Source: Bdellovibrionales bacterium
GTDB taxonomy: Bacteria; Bdellovibrionota; UBA1018; CAIPTA01
DNA length: 8,767 nt
Direction: 5' to 3'
NCBI GenBank assembly: GCA_021730855.1
Contig: JAKFYM010000085.1
Location: 1 to 8,767 of the forward strand
In this document: piece by piece, positions 1 through 5,132 of the stretch
Layout: every line of letters begins with the position of its first letter
How positions within the stretch are numbered: position 1 is the first letter of the stretch
The notes under the pieces: model-generated
The model's input: only the letters and a program-made list of their open reading frames with translations
What the model was told of the DNA's origin: nothing
Databases searched by the model: none
Program-made: the position numbers and the translations under genes

Positions 1-4
1 TTCC

Positions 5-823
5 ATGAGCGCATCCAAAGACAGTTCGAAAGAAGCTATATCCCGCATCCTGTTTCGCGCCTTCCAGCGAAAAAAGGCCTCGAGGCCCGGGTATTCACGC
101 CAGGTTTTGGCCCGAGACCTCGGCGTGAGCCCCACTTTTGTGACAAACATTCTTAGCGGCAAAAAATTCCCTCCCAAGGAGAGGCTCAAGGAGCTTAGCC
201 GGCTGCTGGAGCTCGACGTGCACGAGCGGACGGCTTTATTTAAGTCCGTAGTCTTGGGCGAATCCAACGTGCAGTCGCTCACGCAGTTCCTGGCCCCGAT
301 CAAGGATATTTTAGCCAGTCGAAAGTCTACCAGCATCGACCATCGCTCCGTGCTCCGTCACTGGTGGATCCTGCCCCTTTTGGAAGGCCTCTCGCTTTCT
401 CCTCCTTTGCAGGAGCTCTCCTCCCTTCAGAAGCGCCTGGGCCTTACCAAAGAGCAAGCGGAAACCGCCCTAAGCAGCCTATTGCAAGCCGATATGGTGG
501 AAGTGCGAGAAGGGAAAACAAAGAAAAAAGATGCCCATATTTATTTCCCCTCGGGACGACCAAAAAAAGAAATCCGCGATTTCCACCGACAGATGATCGA
601 AAAAGCTCGAGACCAGCTGCTGCGCAAGACGTCCGAGGAAGATTTCCACCGTCGCCTCATCACCGGTTTTACCTTCGCCCTCAATCCCGAACAATTGGAG
701 GGGTTAAAAGCCCAGATCCTGGAATTTATGGACACCCTGACCAAACAAGCCACGCAGGGGAAGTGCACGGACGTTTACCAGTGCAATCTCCAGTTGTTTC
801 CCCTCACGGAAAAGCGCGGATAG
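5..823 (+). CDS. TIGR02147-family (DUF4423) HTH regulator-like protein
   Basis: The 272-residue protein has an N-terminal helix-turn-helix at about residues 30-62 (key stretch SRQVLARDLGVSPTFVTNIL, then SGKK), which should bind DNA. A second, winged-helix-like segment spans about 135-170, ending in SSLLQADMVEVREG. The C-terminus VYQCNLQLFPLT (257-268) is the diagnostic end of the TIGR02147 family, which is expanded in Bdellovibrio relatives and Fibrobacter and whose members have mostly unknown targets. There is no signal peptide or membrane segment, so it should be cytoplasmic. The ATG at 5 gives a family-like N-terminus, but only four bases precede it, so no ribosome binding site can be judged and an upstream start cannot be excluded. 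It ends 117 bases before the next gene, with a palindrome and promoter between them, so it may regulate that neighbour; this is inference. The family call is fairly sure; the function beyond DNA binding is unknown. Confidence 0.88.
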   Translation: MSASKDSSKEAISRILFRAFQRKKASRPGYSRQVLARDLGVSPTFVTNILSGKKFPPKERLKELSRLLELDVHERTALFKSVVLGESNVQSLTQFLAPIKDILASRKSTSIDHRSVLRHWWILPLLEGLSLSPPLQELSSLQKRLGLTKEQAETALSSLLQADMVEVREGKTKKKDAHIYFPSGRPKKEIRDFHRQMIEKARDQLLRKTSEEDFHRRLITGFTFALNPEQLEGLKAQILEFMDTLTKQATQGKCTDVYQCNLQLFPLTEKRG

Positions 824-844
824 CAAATCCCCCTAGCCGAAAGT

Positions 845-862
845 ATAAACCTGGAGGTTTAT
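845..862. promoter_or_regulatory. Perfect 18-bp palindrome, candidate operator
   Basis: The sequence reads ATAAACCT-GG-AGGTTTAT: two 8-base arms in perfect inverted repeat with a 2-base centre. It lies 21 bases after the stop of the HTH gene and 15 bases upstream of the -35 box of the next gene. Its centre is about 60 bases before the predicted transcription start, a usual place for an activator site. The 2-base loop and the lack of a T-tract argue against a terminator. That the neighbouring HTH protein binds here is inference. Confidence 0.5.
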
Positions 863-877
863 TTCCACCGGAATCCC

Positions 878-906
878 TTGACTCTAAACACTCCGAACTC
901 TATAGA
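878..906 (+). promoter_or_regulatory. Sigma70-like promoter for the 941 gene
   Basis: TTGACT (878-883) and TATAGA (901-906) are separated by exactly 17 bases, close to the consensus -35 and -10 boxes. Transcription would start near 913, giving a leader of about 28 bases that holds GGAG at 931-934, six bases before the ATG at 941. The promoter means the secreted-protein gene need not depend on readthrough from the HTH gene upstream. Confidence 0.7.
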
Positions 907-912
907 AACACT
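881..912 (+). repeat. Imperfect direct repeat over the promoter
   Basis: ACTCTAAACACT (881-892) is repeated as ACTCTATAGAAACACT (897-912), the second copy having a TAGA insertion in the middle. The copies cover the end of the -35 box, the spacer, the -10 box and the predicted start site. The AAACACT parts are 20 bases apart, about two helical turns, so a regulator could contact both on one DNA face. It may also be chance in a short AT-rich stretch. Confidence 0.35.
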
Positions 913-940
913 TTAATTTGTTTACCTCCGGGAGTAAAAA

Positions 941-1936
941 ATGGGTCTCCATCCTTGTCTCTTTGGTCTTATTTTCCTTGGCGCGCCTTGCACCCTCGCC
1001 TTGGCCGACCCACTCCTGCCGGGGCTTCCGGCCGAGCTCGTGTTTCAGGCCCAGAACTTTGGGCTAGAAGGCGGCAGCATCGCCCCGGCCACGGAATTTC
1101 AAGCCAACAACTACCGCAAGTTCGTGCGCCAACACTTGCAGCTTGCGCTGGCGAATGGCGCGCCTTCTCAGATTGAATGGCTGCATTTCTCCGACCTCGT
1201 TTCCGATCTAGACAAAGTAGATGTGTGGTTAAACCAATCCAATAAGGCCATCTTAGGCTCGGGAACGCGGGCCGGCAGCGTCTATTTTGTGGACCCAAGC
1301 GCCGTGGTCCTGAATTCAAGTTTATTGGTAGAGATCACTAACCCTCAGCGAGTAGACCTGCCCATCAATATCGGCTTCGACACAAACGTGACCCACGAGT
1401 TTATGGGCGCCCTGGGCTATCCGGACGAAAACCTGGAGATTTCCACTTACGTGCGCATACGCCACTTTCCGCAGGACTTCACGCCCATCCTACCGCAACT
1501 GGAGCGGGCCCTTGCCGATCATTTGCGTGAAAACGGAAGGCGGAATGAAAATATTACCTTTTCGACGAGTGAAAACGGAACCTCCACGGGCGTGGGCGGA
1601 GGAGGCGATCCGGTGGTGGGGGTGGTGAAGCACTACGCTCTCGGCTTTCTTTCCGCGAACTATAACCGCCATTTTCAAAATAATCTGGGGGCCTCGGCCA
1701 GTGAGTTTTCCGCGATACCGGGCGCAGTACTACTGGCGCGTATTGAGCCCATCGACGGCACTCGCTATGATCGTTCCCCCCGAGCCGTGGGCGAAGTGTT
1801 TCGCACCGTACGCGAGAGCGGCGAGACGTTTTTCTTAGTGGACACGGCCGCCGTGGTGGATGCTAGGGACGGACGCGAAATCTCCCTCATCGGGTTCGAG
1901 CTCATGAAAAAATTAGTGGCGGAAATGCGGCGGTAA
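941..1936 (+). CDS. Secreted protein of unknown function, degenerate zincin-like
   Basis: I do not recognise a named family for this 331-residue protein. Residues 1-22 form a hydrophobic signal peptide ending in LALA before D23, a plausible signal peptidase I site, although the n-region has no Lys or Arg. The mature protein would go to the periplasm or outside. At 151-163 it has THEFMGALGYPDE: an HE pair in a helix-like setting similar to zinc peptidases, but without the second His of HExxH. A Gly/Asn/Ser/Thr-rich low-complexity segment lies at about 203-224. The start is fixed by an in-frame TAA at 935-937 and by GGAG at 931-934. The gene has its own promoter and ends in tandem stops (TAATAA). 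It converges on a true HExxH lipoprotein gene. It could be a catalytically dead relative of such enzymes or a Bdellovibrio-type secreted protein that keeps an HE(F/Y)xG motif for another role. The coding call is good; function is unknown. Confidence 0.78.
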   Translation: MGLHPCLFGLIFLGAPCTLALADPLLPGLPAELVFQAQNFGLEGGSIAPATEFQANNYRKFVRQHLQLALANGAPSQIEWLHFSDLVSDLDKVDVWLNQSNKAILGSGTRAGSVYFVDPSAVVLNSSLLVEITNPQRVDLPINIGFDTNVTHEFMGALGYPDENLEISTYVRIRHFPQDFTPILPQLERALADHLRENGRRNENITFSTSENGTSTGVGGGGDPVVGVVKHYALGFLSANYNRHFQNNLGASASEFSAIPGAVLLARIEPIDGTRYDRSPRAVGEVFRTVRESGETFFLVDTAAVVDARDGREISLIGFELMKKLVAEMRR

Positions 1937-1953
1937 TAAAGCCGGTCCCAACA

Positions 1954-1977
1954 GGCAAGAGGGGCCGCCTCTCAGCC
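1954..1977. terminator. Hairpin between convergent genes, possible terminator
   Basis: GGC-aa-GAGGGG-ccg-CCTCTC-a-GCC folds into a nine-pair hairpin with one G-T wobble and a small internal loop. It fills most of the 40-base gap between the stop at 1934-1936 (+) and the stop at 1977-1979 (-). No strong T-tract follows on either strand; on the minus strand CTTTATT comes only about a dozen bases later. It may help end both transcripts or stabilise their 3' ends, but it is not a classic intrinsic terminator. Confidence 0.4.
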
Positions 1978-2768
1978 TAGTACAAACAATTCACTCGATT
2001 GAGGTCATTGCGGCGCAAATCTCGCCGTATTTGGCTCACGTCTAGGAAGGGAAACATCACGGCCGAGCGATATTTCTCCGGGGCAAACCCGCAGGCCGGG
2101 GCGGTGGTCTGGTCGCTCGATCCATCGGTCGAGCCATTGCAACTATGCAGGAGCCCGAGCACATGCCCAAGCTCGTGCAGGAGAAGGCTTTCCACGTCGA
2201 GCAGTTGCTTGCCGGGCGCATTGTACTCATCAAAATTCAGGAGCACGCTGGCGCCGGTGATTTTTCCGTTCACGATCGTCCAGTCGGTTTGCCCCTGCAC
2301 TCCGAGCGCAAGCAACCGGTCCCCATCACAAGCAGGGCGGGAATTTTTATGGTTCCCATTGGAGCCAATTTTCCAGATCCCCACCACATCCTGAACCGCC
2401 GCTGAATAGGCCGCCTGGAAACATTCATTCACCAGCGCGGGAATTTCGCGCCCGGCATCAGCCCCCGTGCCATCGTCTTCAATAGTGAAGCCCACTCTTC
2501 CGCGCCCGCTCGCCCAAGCATTCCAAGTGTTTGCCGCAGAACGCAAGGCCGGCATCGCCTGCCCGCCATCGGTCATATAAAAATCTTTGTCATACACAAC
2601 GGGAATGGGGATGCCCGCCCAGGAACCAAGCAAGCTACCGGGCCCTTGGTCGGAGGGCAGGACACAATCCGTGAAGTTCGTGGCTCCGTCCCCTACGTCG
2701 GAAACTTTTCCGGAGCAGGCCGTTAACAGCAAAATAAAAGCTATATATCGCAGCTTAGAAACATCCAT
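1977..2768 (-). CDS. Matrixin-like zinc metalloprotease lipoprotein
   Basis: This 263-residue protein is a predicted secreted zinc endopeptidase of the metzincin type (M10-like). The start MDVSKLRYIAFILLLTAC is a lipoprotein signal peptide with lipobox LTAC; C18 would be acylated, and Ser at +2 suggests outer-membrane sorting by the usual rule. The active site HELGHVLGLLH (198-208) gives the three zinc ligands H198, H202 and H208 and the catalytic E199. M238 in AVMFP is the expected Met-turn about 30 residues later. The end, with LRRNDLNRVNCLY, resembles the terminal helix seen in matrixin-like bacterial proteins (D-x-x-x-V-x-x-L-Y). Several Cys (C35, C116, C147, C210, C226, C261) could form disulfides outside the cytoplasm. 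There is no obvious propeptide cysteine switch. The ATG at 2768 has no strong Shine-Dalgarno; an in-frame stop lies at 2789-2787. A good promoter lies 50-80 bases upstream. The substrate is unknown; the class call is secure. Confidence 0.9.
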   Translation of the reverse strand: MDVSKLRYIAFILLLTACSGKVSDVGDGATNFTDCVLPSDQGPGSLLGSWAGIPIPVVYDKDFYMTDGGQAMPALRSAANTWNAWASGRGRVGFTIEDDGTGADAGREIPALVNECFQAAYSAAVQDVVGIWKIGSNGNHKNSRPACDGDRLLALGVQGQTDWTIVNGKITGASVLLNFDEYNAPGKQLLDVESLLLHELGHVLGLLHSCNGSTDGSSDQTTAPACGFAPEKYRSAVMFPFLDVSQIRRDLRRNDLNRVNCLY

Positions 2769-2781
2769 GTTTGGCCGTTTA

Positions 2782-2801
2782 GCTGGTCATCCTTGGCCAG
2801 C
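2782..2801 (-). promoter_or_regulatory. 5' UTR hairpin of the metalloprotease mRNA
   Basis: Read on the minus strand, GCTGGCC-AAGGAT-GACCAGC forms a 7-bp stem (one G-T pair) with a six-base loop. It lies between the predicted transcription start near 2813 and the ATG at 2768. The loop shows AAGGA, a Shine-Dalgarno-like sequence, but about 22 bases from the ATG, too far for normal use. The start itself lacks a close ribosome binding site. A role in translation control or mRNA stability is possible but unproven. Confidence 0.35.
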
Positions 2802-2819
2802 CACTCTCCCCTAGCTTCT

Positions 2820-2848
2820 ATTTTCCGCTGAGGCAGAAAAGCTGTCAA
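2820..2848 (-). promoter_or_regulatory. Sigma70-like promoter for the metalloprotease gene
   Basis: On the minus strand a perfect TTGACA (2848-2843) is followed after exactly 17 bases by GAAAAT (2825-2820), which matches four of six -10 positions. The start site would be near 2813, giving a leader of about 45 bases before the ATG at 2768. Confidence 0.65.
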
Positions 2849-2869
2849 ACCCGCTCCCGCTAGTTCCCT

Positions 2870-2914
2870 TGGCTGCTTTCTCCTCGAGAAATGACCCAAA
2901 ACAGCCACTTTTTT
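2870..2914 (+). terminator. Terminator-like hairpin T1 with T6 tract
   Basis: TGGCTG (2870-2875) pairs with CAGCCA (2902-2907), and one base later six T residues follow (2909-2914). The loop contains a second perfect hairpin, TTTCTC-ctc-GAGAAA (2877-2891). The shape fits an intrinsic terminator read in the plus direction. No plus-strand gene ends just upstream, so it would stop readthrough or a short leader transcript. The large loop makes it weaker than T2. Confidence 0.45.
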
Positions 2915-2957
2915 CTCCAGCTAGAGGCCTGCAAATGCCCTTTTTTCCAAGGAAAAC

Positions 2958-3006
2958 GGGGTCCTTACTACCTTGCATTTCGCCCTACCCGGTGGTATCT
3001 AACCCC
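2958..3006 (+). promoter_or_regulatory. Candidate antiterminator hairpin before rimP
   Basis: GGGGT (2958-2962) can pair with ACCCC (3002-3006), and TACTACC (2966-2972) with GGTGGTA (2991-2997), the latter with one G-T wobble. Together this is a 12-bp stem with a 3x4 internal loop and an 18-base terminal loop. Its 3' arm uses C3004-C3006, which are also the left arm of terminator T2, so the two folds cannot coexist. This is the arrangement of a transcription attenuator. I recognise no known riboswitch class in it; the ligand or factor, if any, is unknown. Confidence 0.4.
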
Positions 3007-3036
3007 CTGAGCTTCTCATCCGAGGGGCTTTTTTTT
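3004..3036 (+). terminator. Intrinsic terminator T2 upstream of rimP
   Basis: CCCCT (3004-3008) pairs with AGGGG (3023-3027), with an inner GAG-ctt-CTC hairpin (3009-3017) and a five-base bulge. After one C come eight T residues (3029-3036). This is a good intrinsic terminator read in the plus direction. No plus-strand gene lies in the 1067 bases before it (the last plus gene ends at 1936), and the rimP start is only 90 bases after it, so it probably ends a leader or small RNA, or insulates the operon. In E. coli the rimP-nusA-infB operon also has terminators in its leader. Confidence 0.62.
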
Positions 3037-3055
3037 CAGCTCGCACGCCAAACCT

Positions 3056-3109
3056 TTTCGGTCGCGCTTTGAAGGAAATCCCTCTCGGAGCGGGTAGTAG
3101 TGACCGAAA
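3056..3109 (+). promoter_or_regulatory. Hairpin with 8-bp closing stem before rimP start
   Basis: TTTCGGTC (3056-3063) and GACCGAAA (3102-3109) are perfect inverted repeats. Inside, CGCT (3065-3068) can pair with AGCG (3089-3092), and AGG (3073-3075) with CCT (3081-3083). The structure ends 16 bases before the rimP ATG at 3126. It encloses GAAGGA (3071-3076) and GGAG (3087-3090), the only Shine-Dalgarno-like sequences nearby. It might control ribosome access or be an RNase processing site; neither is shown. Confidence 0.4.
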
Positions 3110-3125
3110 TACGGGTTTTCCACAG

Positions 3126-3677
3126 ATGACAAAGGGAACGAATTCCATAGCAAGCCGGCTTGAGGCCTTAGTTTCTCCTGAAGTAAAAGGCTTAGGGTTT
3201 GATCTTTTAGACCTTGAGTACTCCCCGAGTTCTCCGCAAGGGGGACCGCTTTTACGGCTTTTTATTGAGAATCCAGACGGGAAACCGATCTCCTTTGAAG
3301 ACTGTGTGGCCGTAGACCATGGCCTAGACACCTTCTTCGCCAGTTCTGAGTTTGATTCCCTCCTGCCGGAGGGTTTCACCTTGGAAGTTTCCAGTCCGGG
3401 CGTGGATCGCCCCTTGAAACGTCCCTCTGACTTTCTTCGTTTTGAAGGCAAGAGGGCTCAGATCAAGACCTATCGCCCCCTAACGGCCGAGGAGATTGGC
3501 AACGGGAAATATTTCGAGCACCACCAGAAGCAGAAGAATTTTTTGGGCATTCTCCGGGGTTATACCGGGGAATCCGTGGAACTAGAGTCGGATAGCGAGC
3601 GAATCAAGATCCCGTACGCTTTGATCACCAAAGCGTATCTGGACGTGAGCAGCCAGCTCTCCTTGAAAGACGAATAA
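3126..3677 (+). CDS. rimP: Ribosome maturation factor RimP
   Basis: RimP binds the 30S subunit and is needed for its late maturation. The 183-residue product shows the family landmarks: GLGFDLLDLEY (22-32), the Asp/Cys region ISFEDCVAVDHGLD (55-68), and the signature TLEVSSPGVDRPLK (85-98) at the end of the N-terminal domain, followed by the SH3-like C-terminal domain to the end. Usual length is about 150-155. The excess comes mostly from an insertion at about 120-136 (starting TAEEIGNGKYF and rich in His/Gln/Lys) between the first two strands of the C-terminal domain. I chose the ATG at 3126 because the homologous region begins here; a TTG at 3069 would add 19 residues unlike the family. Neither start has a good Shine-Dalgarno. 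It is the first gene of the operon, 18 bases before nusA, as in most bacteria. Confidence 0.94.
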   Translation: MTKGTNSIASRLEALVSPEVKGLGFDLLDLEYSPSSPQGGPLLRLFIENPDGKPISFEDCVAVDHGLDTFFASSEFDSLLPEGFTLEVSSPGVDRPLKRPSDFLRFEGKRAQIKTYRPLTAEEIGNGKYFEHHQKQKNFLGILRGYTGESVELESDSERIKIPYALITKAYLDVSSQLSLKDE

Positions 3678-3695
3678 AAGCAAAGGAACCTACAC

Positions 3696-5087
3696 ATGAA
3701 CTTCTCCGAACTCAGCAGAGTGATCGACGCCGTAGGCAAAGATCGAGGCATCAGCCGCGAAGTGATTATCGAAGCCCTTGAGCAAGCCATGCTTATGGCT
3801 GCCAAGAAAAAGCTAGGCCCCACCGCGGAGCTCGAAGCGCATTGGAACCAAGATGCCGGCGAAGTAGAGATTTTCCAGTTCAAGCGCGTGGTGGAGTCGG
3901 ATGATAAAATTTCTGACGACGACCGCGAGATCGCGCTCGAAGAAGCCACCAAATTAGATGAAGACGCCAAGCTCGGCGATGAGCTCGGCATCAAGCTTGA
4001 AGCCGTGGCCTTCGGCCGCATCGACGCGCAAACCGCTCGTCAAATCATTCTGCAAAAAGTTCGCGATGCCGAGCGCGACATCATTTACAAAGAATTCATC
4101 GGCCGCAAAGGCCAAATCATCAGCGGCATCGCCCGCCGGATGGAGCGCGGAAGCGTGATCGTGGATCTGGGTCGCACCGAGGCCTTCATGCCCCGCCAGG
4201 GCATTATCCCCGGTGAGCAGTACAAGCCCGGCGACCGCGTGCAAGCCCTCTTGGAAGACGTGGCCGAATCGGCTCGTGGCCCGCAACTTCTTCTCTCGCG
4301 CACCTCGCCCAATTACCTCATCAAGCTCTTCGAAATGGAAGTGCCCGAGATCTCGGAAGAAGTGGTGGAGATCCGTCTCTGCGTTCGCGAGCCAGGAGAA
4401 CGCGCTAAAATCGCCGTTTATTCCAACGACCGTGACGTGGATCCCGTGGGCGCCTGCGTGGGCATGAAAGGCATTCGCGTGCAAAACGTGGTGCAAGAGC
4501 TAAGAGGGGAAAAAATCGATATCATTCCCTGGAATGAAGACGTGACGGTGTTCGTGCGCTCCGCGCTCGCTCCGGCGGAGATCTCCATGGTGCAAGTGAT
4601 CCCGGCCACCAACACTCTAGAGATCGTGGTTGAAGACGACCAGCTTTCACTCGCCATTGGCCGAAAAGGCCAGAACGTGCGTTTGGCCTCGCAAATCACG
4701 GGCTGGAAGGTAGACATCCTCTCCAAATCCAAGCTCGATGTGCGCACAAAATCTGCAATCATCAACCTCAAAAATATCGACGGGCTTACCGACACCCTCG
4801 CCCAATCAATCTACCAATGTGGATTTCTCAATATCCTTAACCTCTCCCGCCAATCTCCGGAAACTTTGGCGAGAATCCCAGGATTCGAAGGGGAAGGCGC
4901 CAGTGCTGAGCTCAAGCGCAAAGCTCAAGCCGCAGTGGAAAAATTAGGAGAAGAGGCCGCTTCGGGCAGACTGCAAGAAGCCGCTCCGGCCCCCGCTGGA
5001 GATGGCGTCAAGCATGGCGCGATGGCCGATGCCGATGCTCGCTTGAAAGAAGCCTTCGCCAATGCTGGCGGCGGAGAGAAGAAATAA
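3696..5087 (+). CDS. nusA: Transcription termination/antitermination factor NusA
   Basis: NusA binds RNA polymerase and nascent RNA and modulates pausing, intrinsic termination and antitermination. The 463 residues show, in order, the polymerase-binding N-terminal domain (1 to about 125), an S1 domain (about 135-202, with GSVIVDLGRTEAFMPR and the end LLLSRT), KH1 with the GxxG loop at G256-M-K-G259, and KH2 with GRKG at 322-325 (AIGRKGQNVRLAS). A single helix-hairpin-helix-like C-terminal unit follows at about 355-418, ending in an Ala/Gly-rich tail. E. coli NusA has two such acidic repeats; this one has only one, common outside gammaproteobacteria. AAAGGA (3682-3687) lies eight bases before the ATG. 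It is flanked by rimP (18-base gap) and infB (45-base gap, no hairpin seen). In E. coli NusA regulates this operon by acting on leader terminators, relevant to the structures upstream. Confidence 0.98.
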   Translation: MNFSELSRVIDAVGKDRGISREVIIEALEQAMLMAAKKKLGPTAELEAHWNQDAGEVEIFQFKRVVESDDKISDDDREIALEEATKLDEDAKLGDELGIKLEAVAFGRIDAQTARQIILQKVRDAERDIIYKEFIGRKGQIISGIARRMERGSVIVDLGRTEAFMPRQGIIPGEQYKPGDRVQALLEDVAESARGPQLLLSRTSPNYLIKLFEMEVPEISEEVVEIRLCVREPGERAKIAVYSNDRDVDPVGACVGMKGIRVQNVVQELRGEKIDIIPWNEDVTVFVRSALAPAEISMVQVIPATNTLEIVVEDDQLSLAIGRKGQNVRLASQITGWKVDILSKSKLDVRTKSAIINLKNIDGLTDTLAQSIYQCGFLNILNLSRQSPETLARIPGFEGEGASAELKRKAQAAVEKLGEEAASGRLQEAAPAPAGDGVKHGAMADADARLKEAFANAGGGEKK

Positions 5088-5132
5088 GAATTTGTTTATC
5101 AGCGGAAACGAAACGATTTGGAGTGCTAGAGA

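Larger units (their letters stand above)
2769..3125. other. Gene-free leader/intergenic block
   Basis: These 357 bases separate the divergent metalloprotease gene and rimP. I see no credible protein gene and no tRNA. The left part holds the minus-strand promoter and leader. The rest has several plus-strand secondary structures listed separately: two terminator-like hairpins, a possible antiterminator and a hairpin just before rimP. A 14-bp palindrome TTTTCC-AA-GGAAAA lies at 2943-2956. No convincing plus-strand sigma70 promoter is visible. The best is TTGCAT (2973-2978), 17 bases, TATCTA (2996-3001), matching consensus poorly; it would start transcription near 3008, inside the second terminator. 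Confidence 0.6.

Noticed and set aside
364..1176. Plus-strand open frame of 270 codons overlapping the HTH gene and the secreted-protein gene
   Set aside because: It runs across two well-supported genes and the promoter between them in another frame; its Pro/Arg/Ser-rich product has no family-like features.
2926..2946. Third possible terminator: GGC/GCC followed by T6
   Set aside because: The stem has only three pairs and would not be stable; the T-tract is better seen as part of the TTTTCC-AA-GGAAAA palindrome.
2849..3060. tRNA or known riboswitch in the rimP leader (a tRNA precedes rimP in E. coli)
   Set aside because: No T-loop GGTTCGAATCC-like sequence or cloverleaf arms could be found, and no riboswitch core I know is visible.
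2869..3072. Plus-strand open frame of 67 codons before rimP
   Set aside because: It starts with TTG without a ribosome binding site, runs straight through terminator T2 and has no recognisable features.
3069..3125. TTG start that would extend RimP by 19 residues
   Set aside because: There is no ribosome binding site before it, the added residues do not match the family, and the region is better explained as leader RNA.
3954..4496. Minus-strand open frame (180 codons) opposite nusA
   Set aside because: Its His/Ala-rich product mirrors codon bias of the NusA S1-KH region; no promoter, ribosome binding site or domain supports it.
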